Assembly: GCA_964304625.1 (NCBI GenBank)
Contig: OZ199839.1
Coordinates: forward strand, 4,092,001-4,156,000
Origin: Kudoa neothunni
Taxonomy: Eukaryota; Cnidaria
Length of the DNA stretch: 64,000 nucleotides
Direction: 5' to 3'
Positions within the stretch are counted from its first letter, which is position 1, and each line of letters opens with the position of its first letter. A model generated the notes under the pieces. The model saw only the letters and a list, made by a program, of their open reading frames with translations. It had not been told where the DNA came from and searched no databases. Shown in pieces: positions 1 to 11,420 of the stretch. The translations under genes were made by a program, and so were the position numbers.

Positions 1-898
1 TTAACTAAATATTTTTTAAATATCTCCGAGGTCATCCATGCTTTCTTATTGGAGAAGTAAGGGACTGGAGTATCTTTCAAATTTTGAAAACACCTTGGTT
101 TTTCATGATGACCAATCATTAATGGTTCCATTTTTTCGCCTAATAGTGATGCTCCAAATAAAAGCGTAACTTTTTTTTGATCGCTTTGAGCATTTTGCAT
201 TTACTTCAGTAGATAGAACATAATTTCTTCCTAAATCAGGTTACCATAAATACTTTCGAGTGAATATAATGTATTGTAAAATAGTTCATAAAAAATTCCA
301 ATCGGTATTTGTCGTTGATTGACATAAATTAAATGTTGATATAATTATTTTTTTTACGACATGTAACAAATTAATGATGATTTTTGTCGTTGTTGTATAG
401 CTTATATATCTTACTGGGATGTTGCTGACAGAATAGAGCTGTTTCATCAAGGTTTTACACTTGTTCAGCTTTATAATTTTTCAATATATTTTTTAATTGA
501 AGTTTCCAATCATCGACAGTTTCCATGTTTACCATGTTTGCCTCACCATGAAAATTTAGTCGTCGTAAATTAAATCTTTCTTCGAATCCGCGAAACCAAC
601 CATAGCTCATACCTTCCGCTTCTTTATTAATGTTTTATGCAAATTCATTTCGTTTCGAAATAATTTCCAATGACGAAATTCCCAATTTTGTAGACCTCAT
701 CCATATTAACCGCTCAAAAACTTGTTGATCAATTTCATCATTTGAATCATTTTTCAAGGTTTTACCATTTCCTTTGACTATTTCGGTCTCAGCGGAGCTC
801 TTTATTTTAGCGTTTTTTGGAGGCTGAGTTTCGAAGTATCTAATAATATTATATTTTTCGGTAAGTGCCATCCATTTATGCTTTCTTTGTTCACCCAT
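1..898 (-). pseudogene. pogo/Tigger transposase (CENP-B HTH plus DDE_1 part), broken
   Basis: The open N-terminal part (635-898) resembles the Tigger CENP-B-type helix-turn-helix, starting MGEQRKHKWMAL and containing a W-x-R-S-T-K-x-G segment. Downstream on the minus strand come the family blocks FRGFEERFNLRRLNFHGEA (about 535-600), LDETALFCQQ (around 440, the first catalytic Asp context), KKVTLLFGASLLGEKMEPL (about 110-180) and YFSNKKAWMTSEIF near position 40. The blocks lie in more than one frame with stops between them, so the gene is dead in the reference sequence. The C-terminal catalytic part is outside the window. Confidence 0.88.
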
Positions 899-1057
899 AT
901 TTCCGTATTAAATGATACCCGGCGCGCGTTTTGCATCCCTGCTCCACGGAAATTAGTGCGAATTATCCATCCATGGGTTTAACTCATAAAATTTTCTTAT
1001 ATTTAATAGGACGAAACATTTTTAAGTTGTATAATGCCGTAATTAATAATTCTACTC

Positions 1058-1083
1058 ATATATATATATATATATATATATAA
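1058..1083. repeat. (TA)n microsatellite
   Basis: An uninterrupted TA dinucleotide run between the pogo terminus and its transposase. A comparable run sits in the same relative place in the pogo element that starts at 6565. Confidence 0.95.
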
Positions 1084-1152
1084 TGATAAAAATCTCAAGG
1101 TTTATTTATTTTGGCGACAATGAAAAAAGTGCGAATTAGCCGTCACCCACTG

Positions 1153-2302
1153 TATACGATTTTCCACCTCTATGATGGAAATAAACCAAATGTGCGTAGA
1201 AGTTGTGGACTTACATCTGGTGATTTTGTTATTAAGCTTTGTGAAAGTTTGCCTTACGACAGTAAACCATTATGTTTATTTTGACAGTTGGTTTACTTCT
1301 ATTCCACTCCAAATTTTTCTAAAGAAAAGAAATATTTTTTCATTTGGAACGATGCGCTCACATAGAGTGAAAAGATCTTCATTGATGATCGACAAAGAAC
1401 TCAAGAAATTAGGACGCGGCTCATATGATTATGTCGGAGATCCTAAAAACGGGTATATATCTTACACGTTGGTTTGATAGCTCTGTTGTCACTCTCTCTT
1501 CTACCCACTCCCCAATTGAGCCTGTTTCAGTTACAAGGGGATTTGACCGACCCAAGAAAAGAATAATGGAGGTAATTTGTCCAGCAGTTGTCAACGAATA
1601 TAATAAAAACATGGAGAGGTTGACCTCTCTGACATGTTGATGTCGCTTTATGTTATGTAACACAAATGCAGGAAATATTATCATCAATTTTTCTTCTGGT
1701 TCTTGAACACATCAATAATCAATTCTTGGACATTATACCGACGAAATTTAGCTGTTAGAAATGTACCGAATAAGAATATTTTAGATTTATTAGATTTTTC
1801 ATCAAGTATAAGTGAAACTCTTATATTTTACAAAAAAAAGGGGAAGACCATCTAAACCCTCCTTGAAACCGAAGATTATGATTTCAGTACAAAAAAAGTG
1901 CAGGTTATCGGCCAAGTCAGGTTTGATAACGTAGGTCACTATCCTGAGATACGTATCGACAGGACTAGGTGTCGCGTTTGTCAAATGGAAACTAGATTAT
2001 GTTGTATGAAATGCAACTCATACTGTTGTTTAACCGCGGAGAAAAATTGTTTTTTTTCAACATCATACAGAAAAAAAGTGTATAATTATTTAAATCCATA
2101 AATATGTGTGTTCGTGCGCACGCACATCCACATTATGACTTCTTTATATTCCCATTGTCCCATATATAGATCAGTTGAAAAATTAAGCATAAATTCCAAC
2201 AAAATATTTCGGTTTGCTCAAAAATAATTAGAATTGAAAAAACAAACACAGTTAATATAGAATAATAATTTTCAAAACGAAAAAAAATTGGGAGCGAAAG
2301 GG
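1153..2302 (+). mobile_element. piggyBac (PGBD4-like), 3' part
   Basis: Right-hand portion of a piggyBac element interrupted at its left by the pogo insertion. The right terminus reads GGGAGCGAAAGGG followed by TTAA (2303-2306), matching piggyBac ends (CCCTTTCGC on the other strand next to TTAA). The left half of the element would lie beyond the pogo insertion, outside the window. Region 2102-2302 is 3' non-coding sequence. Confidence 0.78.
1155..2101 (+). pseudogene. piggyBac transposase C-terminal half, broken
   Basis: Family blocks follow one another in changing frames: FHLYDGNKPNVRRSCGLTSG then KLCESLPYDSKP (about 1163-1260), YVYFDSWFTSIPLQIFLKK (1270-1330, the catalytic Asp in D-S/N-W-F-T-S), KLGRGSYDYVGDPKNG (1405-1450), THSPIEPVSVTRGFDRPKK (1500-1560), then CPAVVNEYNKNMERL. 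The C-terminal Cys-rich finger is at 1940-2060 (RTRCRVCQ, CCMKCNSYCC, KNCFF). This is the PGBD4-type block order. At least two frame changes mean no full protein can be made. Confidence 0.87.
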
Positions 2303-2306
2303 TTAA

Positions 2307-2939
2307 TTTAGATAAGAGTTCCATTATATTACAAATAATATAAACGGGCTAAAAAAGTATGAGAACCAGTAAGTTAGAGTGATCTCATCGGTATCACAAA
2401 TTTAGTGTTAATCCGCATTAAACAAACAATGAGGGGTTATTTTTATTATAAACTAAACCAACAATTATTTGACATTTTCTACGAAAATTAACATATCTGT
2501 TTGTTATAATATGTCGATCAGAATACATATGTAACATCTTAAACATTCCATGTATCACTCATTACAATTACGATCGTTATATTTGATTTTTTCTATTGGA
2601 AATTATCTGCATTCGTATAATTAATAGTAATAAATAAAAATAAACTAATCAAATTAATTACTTAAAAATTAAGAAATCTACCAATAATCACACTTTCGGA
2701 TCACAGTTTTATCAGTTGATCAAATAGATGATTATTTACGAGTTAATTATATGTTGGAATTATGCTCTCTTGCAAACAAACAATGATGACCTTACCCATT
2801 ATCTCTCAATTTTCATCCACAATGTTTCTATTATAATCATTTGAGATGTCTATGAAATATTCATTAATTGTTCAAAGTAAGGATTTTGTTCGAAACCACA
2901 TTCAAAACAAATAATATTTTTGGCGCTAAAAATAATGGG
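2307..2939. other. intergenic, nothing recognised
   Basis: Very AT-rich sequence between the piggyBac end and the next host gene. I see no coding exons, repeats with defined ends or RNA genes here. Confidence 0.5.
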
Positions 2940-4207
2940 ATGATGAGACTGGTTTTATGGTTACCGTTATTGCTATGGCTATCGATTGATTACACACTGA
3001 CTAAAACCTCTGTCGACTTAATTGGGACGTCATTCAATTATTTTAACAGAAAAAGATGTGATATGTCCCTTACTAAACACTGCTACGGTAATTTATGTAT
3101 ATGAGAATATTCTGCAACTAATAATTCATTCATTAGGTCTTAATTTTAATTCAAAACATCTGCATCGATTTGGTTCTATATTTAAGAGATTTTTACCCGA
3201 AATAGATGTGTACCTGGAATGCGAGGGACCAAATCCTTACATTGAAGTCTACCTCAATGATGATCTCACATTTTCGTCACAAATCAATTTTCAAAATGGT
3301 CTAACCGTTACCAACGGTGTAGCGAAACAATATTGGACCAAATTGTACAATCATTTAAATATAACAGTAATAACAATTGTGTGGGTTGTTGATTGGAGTC
3401 GTATTGTATTCAAGGAAAAATCTTCCGGTTATTCTATGGAAACATTGCTATCGAATTTGGAAGTCACCTTGGGGAGTTATGCCTATTTGTCAACCACCTT
3501 ATGTGACCGTAATTATTTATTTTAATTTTAATTTGTTAACAGTATTTGTAGATTTTAATAAATCTGATAATTACTTCTCAAAATGGCCCGCTAAACAACA
3601 TCAAACAGAACAATTTGAGCATCGAATTTGTATCTCATTGTTAGAAACAACGAAATTCGATAAACTCATTTAGTGTACTATGTTTCTATGTATGGAAAAC
3701 AGACAGGATACCTGAAAGATTTCAGAAAGGTGGTGATAGAATGCATCGGTGGAGACGGTCCTCGTAATCCTCACCACAACAACCCAAGTATTCCATAAAA
3801 ATTAGATATCTTTTCGAAACCTAATCATACTATTGGGGATTTTTAGTATACGACTTTTCGACCGATGAGTACTATGAATATATGCCATTGTTATTTATTC
3901 AGAATTTCTTTGTATTCACTCTATCTCCGACTATGCCGCAACTCTGCTCCAACCAAACAAAATATTGTATGTGGGGTTGTTTTTCAATTGAGCTTTAATA
4001 CGAAACAAACATTTAGATGCAAGATTGTATAGAAACTCCCTCTCTTCTACTGTCTATCGATATGTGTTTTCTATTGGAATGCTGATCATATTAAGTGTCA
4101 TTGCGGTTGTGTTGGCCAAGACCTACCATAAAGAAAAATCTTCTCATGATTATGCCGGGACACTCACCATGAAATCCTATCAAAAACTTGTTGAAAACGA
4201 TAAATGA
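2940..4207 (+). CDS. spliced gene for an unrecognised type I membrane protein, 327 aa
   Basis: Seven exons join in frame: 2940-3087, 3137-3366, 3415-3508, 3543-3629, 3674-3787, 3847-3966 and 4017-4207. All six introns are GT-AG (34-59 bp), and the total of 984 nt gives exactly 328 codons with a TGA stop. Residues 1-20 (MMRLVLWLPLLLWLSIDYTL) look like a signal peptide. A Cys-poor, Tyr/Asn-rich ectodomain follows, with blocks such as PEIDVYLECEGPNPYIEVYL and GDGPRNPHHNNP. One membrane span (FSIGMLIILSVIAVVLA) and a tail of about 30 residues close the protein. I do not recognise the family. Exon phases agree throughout, so the structure is more certain than any function. The gene converges on EMC2, with 168 bp between the stops. 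Confidence 0.72.
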
Positions 4208-4375
4208 TAAAGTTCGCGCTGTATGAGCTACATTAAGTTACGTTATACTCGTTAAACCTTTTATCATGTCCACGATTTACAGAAATTATTTGCACATTTA
4301 TCATTCATGCAATTTATGCGCAATAATGAGCCATTTTAATGGTAAAAATTTCAAAAACTACAATTCAATCAATTA

Positions 4376-5555
4376 TTAAAGCAATTTCTTGTTGGTTTGT
4401 TCAAGGCGATGAGTAGCCTTTTGCAAAATTTCAGTATTAGTGATAGAATCCTCTCTATCTTGCATCTTAAACCTTTCTATCTTGGTACACACCTAAGGTT
4501 AAATCAAAATAACTGCTTCAATTTGAAATAAAATAAAAACACATCTGTTAATGTCTTCAACGTGGTAATGGAATTTTTATTGACACACATGGCAAAACAT
4601 AAATATTTTCGAGCCATCAACAGAGTTTTCAAACTATCCTTCATCATTAACGCAATCTACAACAAAAGCATATCACGTTATCACATTAATTGAGATAATG
4701 AATAAGTTCAAACTTACTTGAGCATATTTTTCCAGAAATGCTATCTGATTTGGAGCTAACAAGATAAGCTCTTCAACGCAAAATTTAGCTTTCTCATACC
4801 TAAAAATTTTAATTTAGAACAGCCACATAAAATAAACGAACATCTTCTGATTCAAGTAAAGATCAGTCAACTCCATCCATGCAGTTTGATCGTTCATATG
4901 TCTATAAGCAAACATTGAACATTTACTGACCGACTTGATTAACAACACACATTTTTAAATATGAAACTAATAAAGGTATTGCTTCCGAATCCCCTTTAAC
5001 CAACTTTGTCACAGTGATAATGCGTTTCAAAGCCAACTAAAAACATTTTTTCATATTCAAGAAATGAGAAAGATGTAAGAAAAATACCGGATGAGGATGA
5101 GATTCCGTGATCTGTTCATAGATATGTAAGGCATCATCGTATCTAAATTAAGGGATGGATGCTAAACTTGACTGGATTAGTTGAAAACTGTAGGTACCTT
5201 CCCATCCTTTCTAATGCCATCCCAAAAAGTACATTCACGCGATCACTCTCTGGAAATGTGGATTTTAACTTGTCTAAATATTTCTACAAAAAATTAAACA
5301 AATAATATTTTTTGACAACTTTTGCAGATTTTTCGTCACCCAAAAATACGCTTGAAATAACCAACTGTTCGTACACATTGTATACTTGAAACGATAATTA
5401 ATCCAATTACTACATTTTTAGAGTAAATTACCATCATAGCCTAATTTAAAATCGTTTTCCTGCAACAATTCCAAGGATTTGCTATGAATTTTCTCAAAAT
5501 TACAACTATTATTTTCGATATATTGACTAAATTCCTTGTAAGAAAGTGCACCCAT
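4376..5555 (-). CDS. EMC2: ER membrane protein complex subunit 2 (TPR protein), 262 aa
   Basis: EMC2 is the cytosolic TPR subunit of the ER membrane complex, which inserts membrane proteins. Nine exons on the minus strand (5432-5555, 5320-5384, 5198-5283, 5088-5142, 4951-5036, 4842-4901, 4718-4799, 4543-4656, 4376-4492) total 789 nt, in phase, all GT-AG, with introns of 36-61 bp. Matches to animal EMC2 include VYNVYEQLVISSVFLGDEKS, a TPR block ERMGRYDDALHIYEQI, then NDQTAWMELTDLYLN and YEKAKFCVEELILL. The start is the first ATG of exon 1 (MGALSYKEFS). The last intron choice (4493-4542) is the least certain. At 262 aa it is shorter than human EMC2 (about 297 aa) and strongly diverged at the C terminus. 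Confidence 0.86.
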
Positions 5556-6562
5556 GGCCCTCAAAGTCAATTGATCGCTTAACGAACTTTGCCGAAAATT
5601 CGAATAATTAAAAGTCGATATTTATCAAATTCTGCAAAACGCGTAATTTTGGAATTGATATAAGAATATAAATAAATTTATTTATTTGCGAAAATTCGAC
5701 AGGCCAAGAGTCACCCGAAGAGGTTTTGTAATTATTGTGTCCGCGTTTAATAGAATTATTTGAATAAAAGCTCGATATAATATAGCTGCATAAGCTCTAA
5801 GAATTACTATATGATACAAAACCTTAACGTAATCTTGATACAAACGCTTGCGCATTATATTATTATTTTTAAAATGAGGTATGTATTATGAAGTATTTTT
5901 AAATAACTTGGCAGCATTTGCACATAACAGTCTGCAGGGAATTGTAAGGCTTTAAATTTTTTAATGGTAGAGACGTTTCTAAGGACATGGATGAGGATCT
6001 TTATTTGAGCTGTAAGAATAAAATCACTCTTGACACTAAAATCTGTATCTCCTTTACATTTTAATGCCTTTTTGTTCATTTAATCTTGATAAAAAATTTA
6101 TCATTTAAGATATTTAGAATTCTTTTATTTCAAACATCATCGTGTTTCCTCGAATACATGGTAGGTATTAGATTTTTTTGGTTTAATAAGAAGCATTAGG
6201 TCTAATTTTTTGGGTAAGTCTCATATTTGTAACAAATAGAACCTCCTAAATATTGTTTAGCTCACATAACAGAATTAAAAGAATAGGTTTTTAATGGACA
6301 AAACATTATTTATATTGAAAGAAATACGACGCGGAGCATATAATTTGACGATTAAGTTTATTTCTTATTTAAAAATGAAGATAAATGCCAAAATTTATAT
6401 GATTAATAAGAATTTTACCTTAACGATTTTTATTATTATTAACTATCTAATAAAATTGAATTGTTAGAAATACTTTGTAATATAATTCAGAATATCCATA
6501 TTTTAGATATTTTATTAGGTCTTATTTTTAAGGTGGTGTTATAACAAAAACTAGATCGAAAA
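5556..6562. other. intergenic with one coding-like minus-strand stretch
   Basis: Upstream of EMC2. An open frame at 5855-6079 on the minus strand (starts MNKKALKCKGD, contains LQFPADCYVQMLP) has protein-like composition and a possible acceptor inside it. No family or neighbouring exon could be recognised, so it is left uncalled. Confidence 0.3.
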
Positions 6563-6924
6563 TACAGTCGAGATTGGATATTGTGTAATTTAAGGTTTTC
6601 ATTATGAATATAAATACGTTGGAAATTAATTTTAAATGATTACCATTATTTCATTTAGCAGATTAGTAATTCACAATAAAAATAAAAGTAAAATTTTTTC
6701 TGTGTCCCCGACTTAGTAATGCGTAAAACGTTTTTATTGCGTAACGAAAAAGTCAATATTACTCGATATTACGTAAATTTACCTTAAATATACGAAGGAA
6801 ACTGTGATATTTTCGAGAAAATTAGAATAATACGGTGTTTAACCTCAATAAAAACAATCAAAGATGCCATAAAAATGACGGTTGAAAAATTTACCCTTAA
6901 TGTTGTAGTTATTTTTGTTATATC

Positions 6925-6927
<3 letters not shown>

Positions 6928-6955
<28 letters not shown>
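6928..6955. repeat. (TA)n microsatellite
   Basis: TA dinucleotide run inside the 5' part of the pogo element, just ahead of the transposase remnant. Confidence 0.95.
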
Positions 6956-6979
6956 TCGAGGTCATTCAATGCTCACAGA

Positions 6980-7260
6980 TCACTTCTAGTGAAATCAAGC
7001 TGAAAAATGCAGACGTTGCAGGAAATAGAAAAAGCATTTAAATAAAAGATTCATCGATACAGGCGAAGAAGTTTATCAAAAATCGCACGAATAATCGCAT
7101 TATTTCTGGAGACTTATTCTTAAAATGTTTATTATCATCGCAAAGAAGAATAAAGTTCAAAATTATAAAGAAAGCGAGGGATGTGTAGCGAAGTTTTAAA
7201 AAAATTTGGAATCATTTTTCAAAATTTTCATGATGAAGTTGCGTGTAGTATTCTTGCATC
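6980..7260 (+). pseudogene. pogo transposase N-terminal remnant
   Basis: The plus strand encodes a decayed CENP-B-like DNA-binding region, including KKFIKNRTNNRIISGDLFLK, which matches the Tigger pattern W-x-x-x-R-x-x-x-x-I-x-S-G-x-x-L-x-x-K-A. Stops interrupt it. Its partner, the catalytic part, lies across the piggyBac insertion at 10980-11420. Confidence 0.6.
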
Positions 7261-7266
7261 TATTAA

Positions 7267-7302
7267 CCCTTCCGGTACCAACTGGGGTATTTAAGTGACC
7301 CC
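7267..7302 (+). repeat. piggyBac copy 1 left terminal and internal inverted repeat
   Basis: The terminal repeat runs straight into the internal repeat (ACTGGGGTATTTAAGTGACCCC); no spacer is visible. Confidence 0.85.
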
Positions 7303-7709
7303 ATATTATCTATTTTGTTTCTAAATCCAAAAATCAGCTTCTGATAGTCTTCAAAATTTCAGAATACCTCAATTACTATTATTTCGATATTTTGATGAAA
7401 ATATTTTTTACAATATAATTAAATCTAATAAATAGATTCAAAAATAATACTAGAGTTAATTTTTAATGCATCGGATTAGTTTTCTAATGTTACATATTTG
7501 TTTTATAAATATCAAAAATAGCTTTATTCCCCAACAAAAATTTGAAAATATCCGTTCTATTATATGAAAAAATGGTGCGCCTTTCTAAATATTACCGCCT
7601 CGCGGATTAACGAGGATTAATCCGATTACGCCACGCGCTTAACATTTCTTGTGGATATTGAGGTAGCAATTGTTAAATAACTCTTTTTGAGACATCGGTA
7701 ATATTTAGT

Positions 7710-9427
7710 ATGAGACTAGACCAAACCATTGATGATGTTGAAAAACTTATTGAGGATTCTTCTTCTGTAGATAATGATAGTTGCTCAGAATACGAAATAT
7801 CTGAATCAGATGATTGCGGTGAAGATGATTGTGTTATTAGTGATATAGATAGTGATGAAGATTTCCAAAGTGACGTTAAATTTGCTCAAGAAAACCCGAA
7901 TAATGATTCTATTTTTTTTTCCCGTCTGGTCTTGAGTGGTCCAAAAGAATTTGTTCGAAAACGAAAACTAAATCACACAACATCGTTACTTCATCCTCAG
8001 GCATTTTAGATTAGGCAAACAATATAACGTCCATTTTTGATGCCTTTGAATTGTTTATGTCGGATGATATAATTAATGAGATAGTAAAATACAGCAACAA
8101 GTACTGCGAAGAAACTAACCCAGAGACACACACGACAATAACTAAAAATGAAATAAAAGCATTTATAGGCATATTAATCGCTGCTGGGCGTTCAAATGGT
8201 AAGATGCTTGCTCATAGGAATATGTGGGATGGTAGTCCATTATTCAAACAATTATTCTTCCCCACAGTGATGTCCAGAAACAGATTCACTTATATTTATA
8301 GAAAAATCCGTTTTGACGATAAAGCAAATAGAATTTATCGGTTTCAAATTACAAACGACAAATTCGAACCTTGCCGCCAAATTTTCGATCTGTTTAATGA
8401 AAATTGCTTGAAATATTATTCACCAGGCACGCATATTACAGTGGATGAAAGGTTAGTAAGGTTTAGGGGTAAATGTCCGTTTTGGGATCAAACTTTGGGT
8501 GGCTGCAGACGTAGAAACGTCATACCTATTAAACATTCAACCGTATACTGGGAAGATCGGTGGAACAAGGGAAATAAATCAGGCTGAAAATGTTGTCACA
8601 AGACTTGTCTCTCCATTTTATAGAACTGGCCGAGGAGTGACCGTAGACAACTTTTTTACATCCGTTTCTTTAGCCACGAAACTCTTCAAAGAGAACCTGA
8701 CATTGACAGGGACAATTAGGTCGAATAAACGCGATATCCCCAAAGAATTTTTAAAATCGCCACGCCGAGAGGTTTTCTCCTCTCTGTTCGGGTTTTCTGG
8801 TCATCTTTCACTTTCTTCCTATGTACCCAAAAAGAACTATGCGGTCAATATATTGTCTACCGAATTTCATGATTCTTCAACAGAAGGCACATATAGAAAA
8901 AGACCAACGGTGATTCTTCACTATAACAAAACCAAAGGTGGTGTTGATAATGGGGATAAAATGACCCAGTCATACTCCTGTTCGCGACCTACTCGTAGAT
9001 GGCCACTGAAGATTTTCATGGAAATCATTGACATGGCTGCGTTGAACGCATATATTATTTGGATCCAAAAAAAATTCTGATTGGAAAAAAAATGATCGTA
9101 GCAAGCGACAGAAAATTTCTTCGCGAGCTTGCTATAGAATTGGCAACACCCAATGTAGCATATCGTCGTGAGAATTCCCATACTCTTCAATCCCACATAA
9201 AGTATGGTTTCCAATTTTTTGAAATCTCTACCAATAATGACGATTTGACGATGTCTGAATCAAATTCCACTCAGCAATCAAAGAGAAATAGATGCCATTT
9301 TTGTCCTCGGAATAAGGATAAAAAATCCAGCCTGAGATGTTTCAACTGCCTCAAGTTTGTTTGCATAAAACATAGAGTAAAAAGAAATATTATTTATTGT
9401 TTAGATTGTACCGATTCTTTGGAATAA
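7710..9427 (+). pseudogene. piggyBac transposase, nearly full length, about three frame breaks
   Basis: The acidic N terminus (7710-8009) is typical of the family. The core follows at 8051-9080 with all three catalytic Asp contexts intact: HITVDERLVRFRG, GRGVTVDNFFTS and KGGVDNGDKM. The C-terminal Cys-rich finger is at 9290-9410 (RCHFCPRN, CFNCLKFVC, CIKH, CLDC). Frame is lost near 8010, near 8480 and at an A run near 9065. Comparison with copy 2 suggests the 8480 break is a short deletion removing the region between GKCPF and KLWVAAD. With ends intact and few breaks, this copy looks fairly young. Confidence 0.92.
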
Positions 9428-10689
9428 ATCGTGTTAATATATTTTTTTATTCGGCATATGGTTGCAGATTATAAATTATACACAAATTTTCACTAGTAAT
9501 TGAGTGCGATGTGTAATTCATTTTACGATCTCTAATGCATTATCATTTATGACATATACAATTTTGGTCTATTATAATAAATAAATTCTACCCAAGGCTC
9601 AACGGATTCACAATTTTTAATTTATACACAGTCATGCCATTTGGGAGAAAAAATATCGCCCTGTTGAAAAAACGAATAAAATTAACCTCGCTACAGAGGA
9701 AAGAATAATTTTGTTTACAAAATAATTCTCTACTTTGAGAAATTTTACCAAATATGACTCGTAAAATTAAGAAAATATCTACATAAAAGTAAATATTCTA
9801 ATTTCTGTTTTCGCTACTATTTTGCGAATTTCAAAAATAATAAAATAATGACAAGGCGAAAGTGATTTTGTTGTACAAATACATATTAAAAATAATTACG
9901 TACAAATATGACAGATATGTTGAATATTATTTTTGGTGCCTTAAACACTGATGCTCAAATAATGCAAACTGAAGTCACTGCGCCATTCATTGTTTAAAAA
10001 TATTATTATTTTGTGTATTATTCCATGGATGTAACTATTGACACGGCAAATAATATTTAGAGGTCACTAATTTTGGCTATATTTAATTATTTATATCACA
10101 TCGCTTCGCTTTTGCCTGTCAGGAATAATTAAATAGAGCAGATTTTAAACGATTAAATCTATACAAAGTTTGTGAGTAAGAGTCGCTGAGATAAAAAATT
10201 TATATTGAGTAAGCGTACATGCAGTTTATGACTAAATTTTGTGTCTATAGCATCTGCCTACTAAAATTTAGGAAATAATATAGATCAGCATTGGATAATA
10301 GAAGTCTTCGCTCATATAGCTTAAATTTGATCAAAGCGGCAATCACACCGATCCATCATTAGCTACGGATTCACCAACTTATGCCGAAAAGCGATGAGTA
10401 TTTAATTGCTGTGATGGTCATTATTTTTTCTAATTATTCTTAATTTTTTGATCATTAGTCTTCCATATATCCTGTTTCGGCATAAAACTGATAATATTTG
10501 CTATTTATGCTACATTTTGATGCATTTGTATCATTGTCTGTGCAATGGTTTTCGTAATGAACAAAATGATTTATGTATAGGTCAAATAATAAAAACTAAT
10601 TTTATTGGGCATGAATTATCATATTTGTGTCTCTTATTTTTGGTGAAATAGTTTCTAGCAGATTGAACAAGTTTAAGGTGTAATTCGGC

Positions 10690-10753
10690 TGGGGTACGTT
10701 AGTGACCCCAGTTGGTCACCCACGTTCTGTTATCGTAGTTGGTACAGGAAGGG
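10690..10753 (-). repeat. piggyBac copy 1 right terminal and internal inverted repeat
   Basis: The terminal repeat ends GGTACAGGAAGGG before TTAA. The internal repeat (GGGGTACGTTAGTGACCCC) lies about 25 bp further in, with a spacer containing CACCCACGTTCTG. Confidence 0.85.
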
Positions 10754-10979
10754 TTAATTGGTGGATCTATGAAAACAAATATTTGATAAACACCTGTAGC
10801 CCAAGAGATATAATAAATATTAATGATACCATTATGTTTTATGAGCAATTACAGAACAGCAGTTACGTATTAAAGGAAGGAAAGTGACATAAAGGATAAA
10901 GTTATCAAAAAAACATAACGATTTTGGTATCACATTTTTTATGTGGAGAAAATTTGCCATTAATAATTGGAAAATAATG

Positions 10980-11420
10980 AAATCCTAGGTGCTTCAAGCG
11001 GATTAAAACATACCCTATGAGTATTGCGCTCTAAAAAATTCCTCGATGATTTTGGCTATATTTTTCAGGAAATGAACAAGATAAATTCTAAAATGGCGGC
11101 GAAGAACATAAAAATGCCAATCTTGCTGAGCCAGTGCCCAGCACATCCAAAAGAAATCTTTTGTTATGGCAATATAGATCTTTTTAGCTAAAAATACAAC
11201 ATTTATTTTCCAACAAATACATCTAGGGGTGATTTCATTGTTTTAAAATTAGAAAAAAAATAATGTGTACTCTTATGATATTATTTGATGATTCATCAAA
11301 TTCTAAATATACTTTACTTGATGCAATTTTAACTCCGAAAAGCATGGCATGGAATTGCATCAAAACAAAAATTATTGTGAACATTTCAAAAAATCCAATA
11401 TATTTTATGAAAATAAAAGC
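10980..11420 (+). pseudogene. pogo transposase C-terminal remnant
   Basis: Contains KKFLDDFGYIFQEMNKINSK then MPILLSQCPAHPKEIFCY, matching the Tigger block ...EEWLKKLD...KILLLLDNCPAHP. The catalytic Asp of L-D-N-C-P-A-H-P is replaced here by Ser-Gln. Continuation at 11310-11420 (TPKSMAWNCIK) fits the later W-A-W...I-x-N-C block. Broken by stops. Confidence 0.65.

Larger units (their letters stand above)
1..1152 (-). mobile_element. pogo/Tigger DNA transposon, left part cut by window edge
   Basis: Tc1/mariner-superfamily element of the pogo/Tigger type read on the minus strand. Its 5' terminus is at 1152, where the minus strand begins CAGTGGGTGACGG, followed on the plus strand by TA (1153-1154), the target these elements use. 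A related subterminal copy of GTGCGAATTA lies at about 953-968. The 3' end lies beyond the window edge. The sequence immediately right of 1154 is the middle of a piggyBac transposase, so this element jumped into that older copy. Family assignment is firm; whether the TIR is complete cannot be judged without the other end. Confidence 0.85.
7267..10753 (+). mobile_element. piggyBac copy 1, 3,487 bp with both ends and TTAA duplication
   Basis: Flanked by TTAA on both sides (7263-7266 and 10754-10757). The left end reads CCCTTCCGGTACCAACTG and the right end, on the opposite strand, CCCTTCCTGTACCAACT. An internal near-palindromic repeat, AACTGGGGT...ACCCC, abuts the left end but is set about 25 bp further in at the right. 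This is the asymmetric end layout known from piggyBac. Transposase at 7710-9427; 9428-10690 is AT-rich with no gene recognised. Ends and TSD look intact, so only the transposase is damaged. Confidence 0.92.
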
